Shown here piece after piece: positions 8,425-16,773 of a DNA stretch of 64,000 nt. The translations under genes and the position numbers were made by a program. Below the pieces are notes generated by a model that saw nothing but the letters and a program-made list of their open reading frames with translations, was not told where the DNA came from and searched no databases. The stretch lies in assembly GCF_019800885.1 (NCBI RefSeq), contig NZ_JAHVKE010000001.1, positions 620,001 through 684,000 on the forward strand, in the 5' to 3' direction. This DNA comes from Maritalea mobilis (GTDB lineage: Bacteria > Pseudomonadota > Alphaproteobacteria > Rhodobacterales > Rhodobacteraceae). Numbering within the stretch: position 1 is the stretch's first letter; each line of letters opens with the position of its first letter.

Positions 8425-8786
8425 AACCCGTCGCCCTGCCCTTCGCCCTTGCGCTTTGCGCGGCAACGGCGCAGGCCGAGCCGTGGGACTGCGAGTTGAC
8501 GGTGTCCTGCGGCATCGGCGCGGCCTGTGAAGCGGCGGCGCTGCGCCTTTCGCTTCTGCCCGCCGATCACGCGGGCGATTTGTTCGTCACGGGCCTTGGC
8601 GCGGATATCCCGGTCGCCCGCCTGTCGGCTGGCCCCTCTGCGCCACGCCACTATGCCGGGCATGGCGGGGATATCGCCCTGCTTTTGACAATCGAGGCTG
8701 ACACGCGCACGCGCCTCACCCTGCATGGCGGGGACGAGCGCGGCGCGGCGACCAGCTACTTCGGAACATGCGAGGAGTTGACCTGA
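8421..8786 (+). CDS. small secreted four-cysteine protein, copy 3 of 3
   Basis: No recognised family. It is 121 residues with a signal peptide cleaved near residue 19 (AQA-EP). Mature cysteines are at 24, 30, 36 (CELTVSCGIGAAC) and 117 (FGTC), the same pattern as the two upstream copies. An additional cysteine sits inside the signal peptide. The stop codon abuts the livH start codon directly. The trio therefore splits the ATPase pair from the permease pair of the transporter operon. Confidence 0.75.
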   Translation: MKPVALPFALALCAATAQAEPWDCELTVSCGIGAACEAAALRLSLLPADHAGDLFVTGLGADIPVARLSAGPSAPRHYAGHGGDIALLLTIEADTRTRLTLHGGDERGAATSYFGTCEELT

Positions 8787-9797
8787 ATGGATTTCCTCAA
8801 CGCCCTGGTGGCGCTTGCCAATTTCGTCCTCATCCCCGCCACCGCCTATGGCGCGCAACTGGCGCTTGGGGCGCTTGGGGTGACGCTGATCTACGGCATC
8901 CTGCGATTTTCCAACTTTGCCCATGGCGACACCATGGCCTTCGGCACGATGGTGGTGATCCTCGTGACCTGGTGGTTGCAATCGCTGGGGATCTCGTTGG
9001 GGCCGCTTCCTACCGCGCTGCTGGCCCTGCCTGTCGGGATCGCGGTGACGGGCCTTCTGCTGATCGGCACGGACAAGGTGGTCTACCGCTTCTACCGCCA
9101 GCAAAAGGCCAAGCCGATCATCTACGTCATCGCGTCGCTCGGCGTGATGTTCGTGATGAACGGGATCGTGCGCTTCATCATCGGCGTGGATGACCAACGC
9201 TTTGCCGATGGCGAGCGCTTCATCATCTCGGCCCGCGATTTCCGCGAGATGACTGGCCTGGACGAAGGGCTGGCCTTTCGCACCAGCCAGGGCCTGACCA
9301 TTGTCGTGGCGATCATCGCCGTGGCGCTGCTGTTCTGGTTCCTCAACCGTACGCGGACGGGCAAGTCCATGCGGGCCTTCTCGGACAACGAGGACCTGGC
9401 GCTGCTGTCGGGGATCAACCCCGAACGCGTCGTGCTGATCACCTGGCTGATCGTGGCGGCGCTGGCGACGACGGCGGGGGTTCTCTACGGCCTCGACAAG
9501 AGCTTCAAGCCCTTCACCTATTTCCAGCTGCTGCTGCCGATCTTCGCCTCGGCGATCGTGGGCGGCCTGGGCAACCCGCTTGGCGCGATCCTCGGCGGGT
9601 TCGTCATCGCCTATTCCGAGGTCGCCGTCACCTACGCCTTCCGCAAGGTGGTGGGCTATCTCCTGCCCGAAAGCCTAGAGCCCGAGGGGCTGCTGCAACT
9701 CCTGTCCACCGACTACAAGTTCGCGGTCAGCTTCGGCATCCTGCTGATCGTCCTCTTGTTCAGACCAACCGGCATCATGAAGGGGAAATCGGTATGA
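8787..9797 (+). CDS. livH: Liv-type ABC transporter permease LivH
   Basis: This 336-residue inner-membrane permease belongs to the BPD_transp_2 family. The N-terminal GALGVTLIYGILRFSNFAHG segment (residues about 31-50) is the LivH hallmark, with asparagine and phenylalanine before the cytoplasmic loop. The EAA-like loop around residue 200-215 reads GKSMRAFSDNEDLALLSGIN. The C-terminus ends with FRPTGIMKGK as in most LivH proteins. It overlaps livM by ATGA. Confidence 0.92.
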   Translation: MDFLNALVALANFVLIPATAYGAQLALGALGVTLIYGILRFSNFAHGDTMAFGTMVVILVTWWLQSLGISLGPLPTALLALPVGIAVTGLLLIGTDKVVYRFYRQQKAKPIIYVIASLGVMFVMNGIVRFIIGVDDQRFADGERFIISARDFREMTGLDEGLAFRTSQGLTIVVAIIAVALLFWFLNRTRTGKSMRAFSDNEDLALLSGINPERVVLITWLIVAALATTAGVLYGLDKSFKPFTYFQLLLPIFASAIVGGLGNPLGAILGGFVIAYSEVAVTYAFRKVVGYLLPESLEPEGLLQLLSTDYKFAVSFGILLIVLLFRPTGIMKGKSV

Positions 9798-11104
9798 GCG
9801 GAGCCGTGAACATCCGGGCCGTCGCCCTCTTTGCCCTTGTCGCCATCCTGTTCATCGGGACGGGGATCGTGCAGTCGTGGAATACCTCGCTCACGATCCT
9901 GAACATGGGCCTGATCAGCGCGATCATGGCGCTCGGCGTGAATATCCAGTGGGGATATGCGGGCCTGTTCAACGTGGGCGTCATGGGCTTTCTGGCGCTT
10001 GGGGGGCTGGCCACGGTGCTGGTGTCGATGGACCCGGTGGGCGAGGCCTGGTCCGCAGGTGGCCTGGGTGTGATCCTCGGGCTGACCCTGGGGGCCGCGA
10101 CGATCATCGCGGCGATCCTGACGTATCAGAAGATGCCCGCAGGCCGGATGCGCGGCATCGCCTTGCTGGTGATCCTTGTCGGCGGGTTCTTCCTTTTCCG
10201 GGGTGTTTTCGATGCGGGCGTCGAGGCGGTTGAATCCGTCGATCCCTCGGTCAGCGGCTACCTGGGCGGGCTTGGCCTGCCGGTGCTGGTCGCCTGGCCT
10301 GTCGGCGGCCTGCTGGCGGCTGGGGCGGCCTGGATCATCGGCAAGACGGCGCTTGGCCTGCGGTCCGATTACCTGGCCATCGCGACCCTCGGCATCGCCG
10401 AGATCATCATCGCCGTTCTCAAGAACGAGGACTGGCTGGCGCGGGGCGTGAAGAACGTGATCGGCATTCCGCGTCCTGTTCCTTACGAGGTCGATCTGCA
10501 AGCCTCCGAAAGCTTCCAGAATTTCGCCGCTTCCATGGGCTCGGACCCGGTGGGCGCCTCGACCATCACGGTGAAACTGCTTTATGCCGCGCTGTTCGTG
10601 ACGGTGCTCCTGGTCCTGATCTGGCTGAGCCAGAAGGCGCTGAACTCGCCCTGGGGTCGCATGATGCGCGCCATCCGCGACAACGAGGTCGCCGCCGAGG
10701 CGATGGGCAAGGACGTCACGCGGCGCCACTTGCAGGTCTTCATCCTGGGCTCGGCCGTGATCGGGATCGCGGGCGCCATGATGACCACGCTGGACAGCCA
10801 GCTTGTCCCCTCGTCCTACCAGCCGCTGCGCTTCACCTTCCTGATCTGGGTGATGGTGATAGTGGGCGGGTCCGGCAACAACTGGGGAGCCGTGCTGGGC
10901 GGGTTCCTGATCTGGTGGCTGTGGGTGATGGTCGAACCCATCGGCCTGTGGCTGATGCAGGGGATTACCGCGGGAATGGATGAGGGCTCGGCCCTGCGCG
11001 AGCATCTCCTCGGATCGGCGGCGCATATGCGCCTGATGACGATGGGCATCATCCTGCTGCTGGTTCTGCGGTTCAGCCCCAAGGGCCTGATCCCCGAGCG
11101 CTGA
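9794..11104 (+). CDS. livM: Liv-type ABC transporter permease LivM
   Basis: This is the second permease, 436 residues and on the long side for LivM. It has the GYAGLFNVGVMGFLALGG motif near residue 53. The conserved cytoplasmic loop WGRMMRAIRDNEVAAEAMGKD is near residue 293, and the end reads LRFSPKGLIPER. About 60 extra residues, including two hydrophobic stretches around residues 118-190, lie between the first helices and the ALGLRSDYLAIATLG core. It is the last gene of the operon; an intrinsic terminator follows 22 bp downstream. Confidence 0.92.
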   Translation: MSGAVNIRAVALFALVAILFIGTGIVQSWNTSLTILNMGLISAIMALGVNIQWGYAGLFNVGVMGFLALGGLATVLVSMDPVGEAWSAGGLGVILGLTLGAATIIAAILTYQKMPAGRMRGIALLVILVGGFFLFRGVFDAGVEAVESVDPSVSGYLGGLGLPVLVAWPVGGLLAAGAAWIIGKTALGLRSDYLAIATLGIAEIIIAVLKNEDWLARGVKNVIGIPRPVPYEVDLQASESFQNFAASMGSDPVGASTITVKLLYAALFVTVLLVLIWLSQKALNSPWGRMMRAIRDNEVAAEAMGKDVTRRHLQVFILGSAVIGIAGAMMTTLDSQLVPSSYQPLRFTFLIWVMVIVGGSGNNWGAVLGGFLIWWLWVMVEPIGLWLMQGITAGMDEGSALREHLLGSAAHMRLMTMGIILLLVLRFSPKGLIPER

Positions 11105-11125
11105 GCACGCCACAAAGCCAAACGC

Positions 11126-11155
11126 AAAGGGCCGCCCCGAAAGGCGGCCCTTTTT
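11126..11155 (+). terminator. bidirectional intrinsic terminator between livM and the PaaG-like gene
   Basis: An 11-bp stem AAAGGGCCGCC/GGCGGCCCTTT with a 6-nt loop is followed by TTTTT. Because the stem is flanked by A and T runs it can end transcripts from both sides, which fits the convergent genes livM and the enoyl-CoA hydratase. Confidence 0.9.
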
Positions 11156-11175
11156 CTATCCGGGGCGTTGCTGTT

Positions 11176-11952
11176 TCAGCGCCCCTCGAATTTCGCCTCG
11201 CGCTTGTCGAGGAAGGCCAAGACCCCTTCCTTGAAGTCGCGGGTCTTGCCGCATTGGCCCTGCAATTGCCCTTCCAGCAACAGCTGTTCCTCCAGCGTGT
11301 TTCCGAAACTGGCCTTCATCGCCGCTTTCACGCGCTTGTGCGCCTCGGTCGGGCCATTGGCCAGATGCGCCGCGCGGGCCCGCCAATGCGCTTCGAACGT
11401 CTCGTCCGGCACCGCCTCCCAGATCATGCCCCAGTCGCTGGCCTGCTGCGCGCTGATCTTGTCGGCAAAAAGCGCCGCCCCCATCGCCTTGGCCAAACCC
11501 ACCTGCCGTGGCAAGGCCCAGGTGCCGCCCGCATCGGGGATCAGGCCGATCCGCGTGAAGGCCTGGATGAAGCTGGCGGACTCGGTGGCGATAACCACGT
11601 CGCACACCAGCGCAAGGTTCGCCCCCGCCCCCGCCGCCGTGCCATTGACCGCCGCGATCACAGGCACCGGGCACTCCACGATCGCCATCAGCATGGGGAT
11701 ATATTCGTCGCGCAGGGTCCGCTCGATATTGAGGTTCGCGATATTGGCCCGGTCGCCCAGATCCTGCCCCGAGCAAAAGGCCCGCCCTTCGCCGGTCAGA
11801 ACCACCACCCGCGCCTCCTGCGCGGCATGGCTGACGGCGTGGGTCAGTTCAGCCCGCATCTGCGTGTTGAGCGCGTTCATCACCTCCGGACGGCGGAAGG
11901 TGATGGTCGCGATCCCATCCGCATCCTCGCGCGTGATCGTTTCGTATTGCAT
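11176..11952 (-). CDS. enoyl-CoA hydratase/isomerase, PaaG-like
   Basis: This 258-residue crotonase-fold protein is close to PaaG, the enzyme that isomerises the ring-epoxide of phenylacetyl-CoA to the oxepin. Features are the oxyanion-hole segment FCSGQDLGDR near residue 60 and GTAAGAGANLALVCDVVIA near residue 105. The acidic catalytic loop reads GLIPDAGGTWALPR, where PaaG has its general base aspartate. The length fits PaaG. No other phenylacetate gene is next to it, so a general enoyl-CoA hydratase is also possible. Confidence 0.8.
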   Translation of the reverse strand: MQYETITREDADGIATITFRRPEVMNALNTQMRAELTHAVSHAAQEARVVVLTGEGRAFCSGQDLGDRANIANLNIERTLRDEYIPMLMAIVECPVPVIAAVNGTAAGAGANLALVCDVVIATESASFIQAFTRIGLIPDAGGTWALPRQVGLAKAMGAALFADKISAQQASDWGMIWEAVPDETFEAHWRARAAHLANGPTEAHKRVKAAMKASFGNTLEEQLLLEGQLQGQCGKTRDFKEGVLAFLDKREAKFEGR

Positions 11953-12051
11953 GGGCCGGTGCCTCCCCTGATCCTGTCGGGGCGGAGACTAGACAGGCCG
12001 GGGCGGCTGCGAAAGCTGAAACGCCACGTCACGCATGACGCAGTACAGGTG

Positions 12052-12570
12052 TCAGTCGCCCATGATTTCCTTCAGACGGGCCTCTTCCTCAGCACTGAGC
12101 GCGCTCTCGGTCGGGGCCTCGGCGCGCGACCGGCGGCGTAGATAGCCAATGGCCAAGCCAAGCCCGATCAGCAGGAGGAGCGGCCCGGCCCACCACAGCA
12201 GGATATTCGCCCCGCCAAACGTGGGCCGCAGAAGGACGTATTCGCCGTAGCGATCCACGACATAGGCCATGACCTCTTCGTCCGAGTCGCCCTCGACCAG
12301 GCGTTCGCGCACCAGAAGGCGCAGGTCGCGAGCCACGGTGGCGTTCGACTCGTCGATGGATTCGCCACGGCAGACCACGCAGCGCAGGTTCGCGCTGATG
12401 TCGCGGGCCCGCTCTTCCAGCACCGGGTCATCGAGAACCTCGTCGGCCTGCACGGCCAGCACAGGCGTGGCCGCGACCATCATCAGGACGATCAGGTGCG
12501 GCAAGCCCCGCCGCAAAAACGCGCGGGCGCCATGGACAAGGCGGGCGAGGAAACGCGATAGGCAGATCAT
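12052..12570 (-). CDS. ccmH: cytochrome c maturation protein CcmH
   Basis: This 172-residue membrane-anchored thiol reductase prepares apocytochrome c for haem attachment. It has an N-terminal hydrophobic signal/anchor, then the redox motif RCVVC (LRCxxC) in the periplasmic domain, and one further membrane helix near residues 127-147. ATG 12570 overlaps the ccmF stop codon by ATGA, which fixes the start; a longer reading from 12732 runs entirely inside ccmF. The C-terminal tail EEEARLKEIMGD is typical for alphaproteobacterial CcmH. Confidence 0.92.
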   Translation of the reverse strand: MICLSRFLARLVHGARAFLRRGLPHLIVLMMVAATPVLAVQADEVLDDPVLEERARDISANLRCVVCRGESIDESNATVARDLRLLVRERLVEGDSDEEVMAYVVDRYGEYVLLRPTFGGANILLWWAGPLLLLIGLGLAIGYLRRRSRAEAPTESALSAEEEARLKEIMGD

Positions 12571-14558
12571 TCTGCAGGCACCCCCTCGCTCGGCGTGCGG
12601 CGCTGCTTGGCCGCGCCGGCGGCCACGCGATAGCGACGGTCGCTCAGGCTGAACAGCCCGCCAAGCGCCATGATGATCGTGCCACCCCAAATCCAGTTCG
12701 CGAAGGGTTTGATCCATGTCCGCACGGCCCACCCGCCATTGTCCTGCGGATCGCCGAGCGTGACGTAGACATCGCGGGTGAACCCGTTGTTGATCCCCGC
12801 CTCGGTGGTGGGCATGCCCGCCACGGGGTAGACGCGCCGCTCGGGGTTCAGGACCGAGATCAGCCGCCCGCTATCGGCCTCGCGCACGGCGATGGTGGCC
12901 ATGGTGGATAGGTAGTTCGGGCCGCGCACGTCCTCGTCCACGCCCTGCAACTCGATCTCGTAAGCGCCGACCGTGTAGGGCTCGCCGATCTGCGCGACGC
13001 GGATATCCTCGCGCTCGTAGCCGGTCAGGGTCGCGATCCCGAACAGCGTGATGCCGACACCGGCATGGGCCAGCGTCTTGCCCCAGTCGGCCCGCGGCAA
13101 CCGCGTCAGGCGCGACAGGCGGCTGCCGATCGGGCCACGCCCCGTGCGCGACCACAGGTCCACGAAGGCGCCCGCCACCAGCCAGACGGCCAGCGCCACG
13201 CCGATGGGCGCAAGGATGGAGTGGCCGGTGTAGATCGTGAAGGCCAGCAGGCCCACGGCAATCGCCAGGATCATTGCGGGGAGCAGGGTTTTCACCACGC
13301 GCCCGATCCGCGCCCGTTTCCACGGTAGCATCGCCCCGATGGGCAGCACCGCCGCCAGACCGAAGGCGAAGGGCGTCACCGCTGCATTGAAGAAGGGCGC
13401 GCCCACCGACAGGGTCCGCTCGAAGAACATCTCGGCCAGAAGTGGCCAGATCGTCCCGATGAACACGACGAAGGTCGACACCGCCAACAGCAGGTTGTTC
13501 ACGACAAGCCCGGACTCGCGGCTGACCAGCCCGAAGACCCCCTTGGCCTCCATCGCGCTGGCGCGCAGCGCGAACAACAGTAGCGACCCACCCATGAAGA
13601 AGGCGAGGATCAGCAGGATGAACACCCCGCGTTCCGGGTCATTGGCGAAGGCATGGACCGAGGTGATGATGCCCGAGCGCACGATGAAGGTGCCGATCAG
13701 CGAGAAGCCGAAGGCAAGGATCGCAAGCAGGATCGTCCAACTTTTGAGCGCCTCGCGCTTCTCGACCACGATGGCCGAGTGCAGCAGCGCCGCCGAGATC
13801 AGCCACGGCATGAGAGAGGCGTTCTCGACCGGGTCCCAGAACCAGAAACCGCCCCAGCCCAGTTCGTAATAGGCCCACCAGCTGCCCAGGCCGATGCCGA
13901 TGGTCAGGAAGACCCAGGCCGCCAGCGTCCAAGGGCGCACCCAGCGGCCCCATGCGGCGTCGACGCGCCCCTCGATCAGGGCGGCCACCGCGAAGGAGAA
14001 CGCCATGCTCAGGCCGACATAGCCGAGGTAGAGGAACGGCGGGTGGAACGCCAGGCCCGGATCCTGCAAGAGCGGGTTCAGGTCCTGCCCGTTGAAGGGC
14101 GGCACGGCGAGCCGGATGAACGGGTTCGACGTGAAAAGGATAAAGGCGAAAAAGGCCGCCGAGACCGAGCTTTGCACCGCCAGAACCCGCGCCTTGAGGG
14201 TCGGCGGCAAGTTGGCCCCGAACCATGCCGCGCAGGCTCCGAACAGGGTCAGGATCAGCACCCACAGCAACAGCGAGCCTTCGTGGTTCCCCCAAACGCC
14301 ACTGATCTTGTAGAGAAGCGGCTTCAGTGTGTGCGAGTTCGATACCACAAGGCTGAGCGAGAAATCAGAGGTGACGAAGGCGTATGTCAGCGCCCCGAAA
14401 GAAAAGGCCGTCAGCAGGAATTGCGTCGTGGCTGCCGGTTCGGCGACGGCCATCCAGCCGGGAAGCCCGCGGGCTGCGCCGATCATCGGCACGATCATCT
14501 GGAAGATCGACACCATGAAGGCGAGGATCAGGGCGAAATGTCCGAGTTCTACGATCAT
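12567..14558 (-). CDS. ccmF: haem lyase CcmF
   Basis: This 663-residue polytopic protein of the cytochrome c maturation pathway transfers haem from CcmE to apocytochrome. The WWD-type motif is visible as WGGFWFWDPVENASLMPW near residue 235. It is flanked by histidines in conserved positions, such as GNHEGSLLLW near residue 90 and AFHPPFLYLGYVG near residue 171. It is translationally coupled to ccmH. Its promoter must lie in the 133-bp gap before the divergent 3' neighbour, where a GGTCT-GT-AGACC palindrome occurs at 14572-14583. Confidence 0.95.
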   Translation of the reverse strand: MIVELGHFALILAFMVSIFQMIVPMIGAARGLPGWMAVAEPAATTQFLLTAFSFGALTYAFVTSDFSLSLVVSNSHTLKPLLYKISGVWGNHEGSLLLWVLILTLFGACAAWFGANLPPTLKARVLAVQSSVSAAFFAFILFTSNPFIRLAVPPFNGQDLNPLLQDPGLAFHPPFLYLGYVGLSMAFSFAVAALIEGRVDAAWGRWVRPWTLAAWVFLTIGIGLGSWWAYYELGWGGFWFWDPVENASLMPWLISAALLHSAIVVEKREALKSWTILLAILAFGFSLIGTFIVRSGIITSVHAFANDPERGVFILLILAFFMGGSLLLFALRASAMEAKGVFGLVSRESGLVVNNLLLAVSTFVVFIGTIWPLLAEMFFERTLSVGAPFFNAAVTPFAFGLAAVLPIGAMLPWKRARIGRVVKTLLPAMILAIAVGLLAFTIYTGHSILAPIGVALAVWLVAGAFVDLWSRTGRGPIGSRLSRLTRLPRADWGKTLAHAGVGITLFGIATLTGYEREDIRVAQIGEPYTVGAYEIELQGVDEDVRGPNYLSTMATIAVREADSGRLISVLNPERRVYPVAGMPTTEAGINNGFTRDVYVTLGDPQDNGGWAVRTWIKPFANWIWGGTIIMALGGLFSLSDRRYRVAAGAAKQRRTPSEGVPAE

Positions 14559-14691
14559 GGGGATGCCTTTTGGTCTGTAGACCAGACCATAAGCCGACCC
14601 GCTCCGCAGGCCAAGTGGATGCGTCAGTGCGGCGCATCGGATTTGCCTAAGGAAGCCCCCGCAATCGCGGGTTCGTGATCACACTGCCAGC

Positions 14692-16251
14692 CTAGCGCCC
14701 CCGGAACAGCCCGCCCAGGATCCCGCGGACAACCGCCCGACCGCTTTGGGTGCCCAACTGGCGCGCGAAGCTTTTGGCGAAGGCGGTGCCGACCGAATCC
14801 GACCGGGACGACGGGCTGCGGCTGGAGCTGCTGCGCGAGCTCGACCGCGAGACGCGCGTCCCCGAATAGCGCCGCGCCGACCGATACTCGCGTTCAGCCA
14901 CCTCTGCCTCTTCCTCGGCGCGTTCGGCCTCCTCCGCCTCGGCGGCGGCCTGGGCCGCCCGCGCTTGAAGGATCTCGAAGGCGCTTTCCCGGTCCACGAC
15001 TTGGTCATACTTGCCCGCCACGGGGGAGCCCGCGATCAGCGCCGCGCGCGTGCCTTCGTCGATCGGCCCCAACTGGCTGGAGGGGGGGCGGATCAGGGTG
15101 CGTTCGGCCATGCCGGGGATGCCCTTGCGCTCCAGCATCGAGGTCACGGCCTCGCCCACGCCGACCTCGCGGATCGCATCCTCGATGACGAAGCGCGGAT
15201 TGTCGCGGTAGTTCTCGGCCGCGTGGCGCAGGTCGCGCCTGTCCTTGGCGGTAAAGGCCCGGAGCGCATGCTGCACCCGGTTGCCCAACTGGCCGAGAAT
15301 GTCATCCGGCACATCCGCCGGGTTCTGGGTGATGAAATAGACCCCCACCCCCTTGGAGCGGATCAGGCGCGCCACCTGTTCGACCTTGTCGACCAGTGCT
15401 TTGGGGGCGTCCTCGAACAGCAGATGGGCCTCGTCGAAGAAGAAGACCAGCTTTGGCTTGTCGGGGTCCCCCACCTCGGGCAGTTCCTCGAACAGTTCCG
15501 ACAGCAGCCATAGCAGGAAGGTCGCGTAAAGGCGTGGGCTCTGCATCAGGGTGTCGGCGGCAAGGATGTTGATCCGTCCCAGCCCTGCGTCATCGGTCAG
15601 GAACAGGTCGTCCAGTTCAAGGGCGGGTTCCCCAAACAGCTTGTCGCCGCCCTGCCCCTCCAGCACCAGGAGCCGCCGCTGGATCGCGCCGATCGACGCG
15701 GTCGACACGTTGCCATAGCGCAGCGACAGATCCTTGCGGTTCTCACCCACCCAGACCAGCAGCGCCTGCAAGTCCTTCAGATCCAGAAGCGCCATGCCCT
15801 GTTCGTCGGCCACGCGGAAGGCGATGTTCAGGATCCCTTCCTGCGCCTCGGTCAGTTCCAGAAGCCGCGCCAGCAGCAGTGGCCCCATCTCAGCCACGGT
15901 CGTGCGCACCGGGTGGCCCTTTTGTCCAAAGAGGTCCCAGAAGGTCACCGGAAAGGACCGGTAGGCATAGTCGGATAAGCCGATCCTGCCCGCCCGCTCC
16001 ATGAACGCCTCATGGAGCTTGAACCCCTCGCTCCCGGATTGGCCAAGGCCCGCCAGATCGCCCTTCACATCGGCAAGGATGACGGGGACGCCCCTTGCCG
16101 AGAAGCTTTCGGCCAGGATCTGGAGGGTGACGGTCTTGCCCGTGCCGGTCGCCCCGGCGATCAACCCGTGACGGTTGGCGTAATTCAGCAGCAGATGCTG
16201 CGGCTCGGCATAGTCCGCGCCGCCGCCGCCAATGAAAATACCGTTCTCCAT
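14692..16251 (-). CDS. HerA-like ATPase, DUF853 (YjgR) family
   Basis: This 519-residue cytoplasmic ATPase is related to HerA/FtsK-type helicases; its function is not established. Walker A is [10 protein letters not shown] near residue 33. Walker B is [15 protein letters not shown] near residue 265, followed by a sensor-like [14 protein letters not shown]. The C-terminal 100 residues contain an alanine/glutamate-rich coiled segment and a serine/arginine-rich stretch (about residues 460-485) before a conserved tail. It stands alone, with its promoter in the 522-bp gap at 16252-16773. Confidence 0.88.
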   Translation of the reverse strand: MENGIFIGGGGADYAEPQHLLLNYANRHGLIAGATGTGKTVTLQILAESFSARGVPVILADVKGDLAGLGQSGSEGFKLHEAFMERAGRIGLSDYAYRSFPVTFWDLFGQKGHPVRTTVAEMGPLLLARLLELTEAQEGILNIAFRVADEQGMALLDLKDLQALLVWVGENRKDLSLRYGNVSTASIGAIQRRLLVLEGQGGDKLFGEPALELDDLFLTDDAGLGRINILAADTLMQSPRLYATFLLWLLSELFEELPEVGDPDKPKLVFFFDEAHLLFEDAPKALVDKVEQVARLIRSKGVGVYFITQNPADVPDDILGQLGNRVQHALRAFTAKDRRDLRHAAENYRDNPRFVIEDAIREVGVGEAVTSMLERKGIPGMAERTLIRPPSSQLGPIDEGTRAALIAGSPVAGKYDQVVDRESAFEILQARAAQAAAEAEEAERAEEEAEVAEREYRSARRYSGTRVSRSSSRSSSSRSPSSRSDSVGTAFAKSFARQLGTQSGRAVVRGILGGLFRGR

Positions 16252-16299
16252 CAGGCCCCTGCCCCCGTGTCGATCATTCTTCGCCGATCACAATACAAT

Positions 16300-16400
16300 C
16301 TTAACCAGTCCACGCCAGCATGAACCCAGTCCCACGCGCCTTTCGGTCATTGGGCACGTTCCTCCCTGTCCACTGGCCGCGCCTTCGGGCGCGGTTTTCT
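16300..16400 (+). ncRNA. candidate small RNA ending in an orphan intrinsic terminator
   Basis: A 7-bp stem CCGCGCC/GGCGCGG closed by a TTCG tetraloop and followed by TTTTCT (16377-16400) is a textbook intrinsic terminator. No plus-strand gene precedes it, because the gene to the left runs the other way. A TACAAT box at 16294-16299 could be the -10 of a transcript starting near 16306, though no good -35 is visible. The roughly 95-nt RNA would carry TCCTCCCT (16360-16367), complementary to Shine-Dalgarno sequences. Terminator quality is high; the RNA itself is inferred. Confidence 0.4.
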
Positions 16401-16451
16401 CGGCCTCGCGCCCGGTGAATCCGACGAATCCCAAAGCGTTTAGAAAAGGGC

Positions 16452-16467
16452 TTGCAAACCTTTGCAA
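16452..16467. promoter_or_regulatory. TTGCAAA-CC-TTTGCAA palindrome, operator-like
   Basis: A perfect 7-bp inverted repeat with a 2-bp centre lies 20 bp upstream of a promoter-like hexamer pair. The symmetry and size fit a binding site for a dimeric helix-turn-helix regulator. Which regulator is not known. Confidence 0.35.
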
Positions 16468-16487
16468 CAAAAGCCCGCATTGCCCTG

Positions 16488-16516
16488 TTGACGGCTGGGA
16501 AACTCTGGCATAGCGT
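16488..16516 (+). promoter_or_regulatory. sigma-70-type promoter candidate in the 16.3-16.8 kb gap
   Basis: TTGACG (16488-16493) and TAGCGT (16511-16516) are separated by 17 bp. A transcript would start near 16523 and read through the hairpins at 16561-16611 toward the IalB-like gene. It may serve that gene with a 250-nt leader or a separate small RNA. Confidence 0.4.
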
Positions 16517-16556
16517 CCTGCCCAGAAAGTCGGCCAGTCCGACAGGGAGAGAAAAA

Positions 16557-16694
16557 ATGCAAAGGGTCCGTTCGTCGGACCCTTTCGCTATTGGGGCCCG
16601 TCGACGGGCCCATTCAGCCCCATCTGGATCGCGCCCAAACTCGCTTCACAATCACGATGGCGTCACTCTGCCCGGCCGATCAAAAACGCCCTGA
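16557..16694 (+). CDS. possible 45-residue ORF overlapping strong hairpins
   Basis: An ATG at 16557 with GGGAGAG 7 bp upstream opens a 45-codon frame starting MQRVRSSDPFAIG and ending SKTP. Its first part is forced by two perfect hairpins. Composition is arginine/serine-rich with no signal peptide. It could be a leader peptide for the IalB-like gene or simply non-coding RNA; I cannot tell. Confidence 0.2.
   Translation: MQRVRSSDPFAIGARRRAHSAPSGSRPNSLHNHDGVTLPGRSKTP
16561..16611 (+). other. two adjacent perfect hairpins
   Basis: The first is a 10-bp stem AAAGGGTCCG/CGGACCCTTT with a TTCGT loop (16561-16585). The second is an 18-bp perfect palindrome centred on GTCGAC, 16594-16611 (7-bp arms, 4-nt loop as a hairpin). 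Neither is followed by a T-run. They make the centre of the 522-bp gap highly structured as RNA. Confidence 0.7.
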
Positions 16695-16773
16695 CAGTTG
16701 GCGAACTTCGTGTTAGCGAACAGGCGAAGTTGCCGGACGGCAACGGGCAAACGCCAACAGGAAGGGACATCGC

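Noticed and set aside
14572-14583. GGTCT-GT-AGACC palindrome before ccmF
   Set aside because: The arms are only 5 bp and the site lies so close to the ccmF start that it could be chance; I could not connect it to a known regulator.
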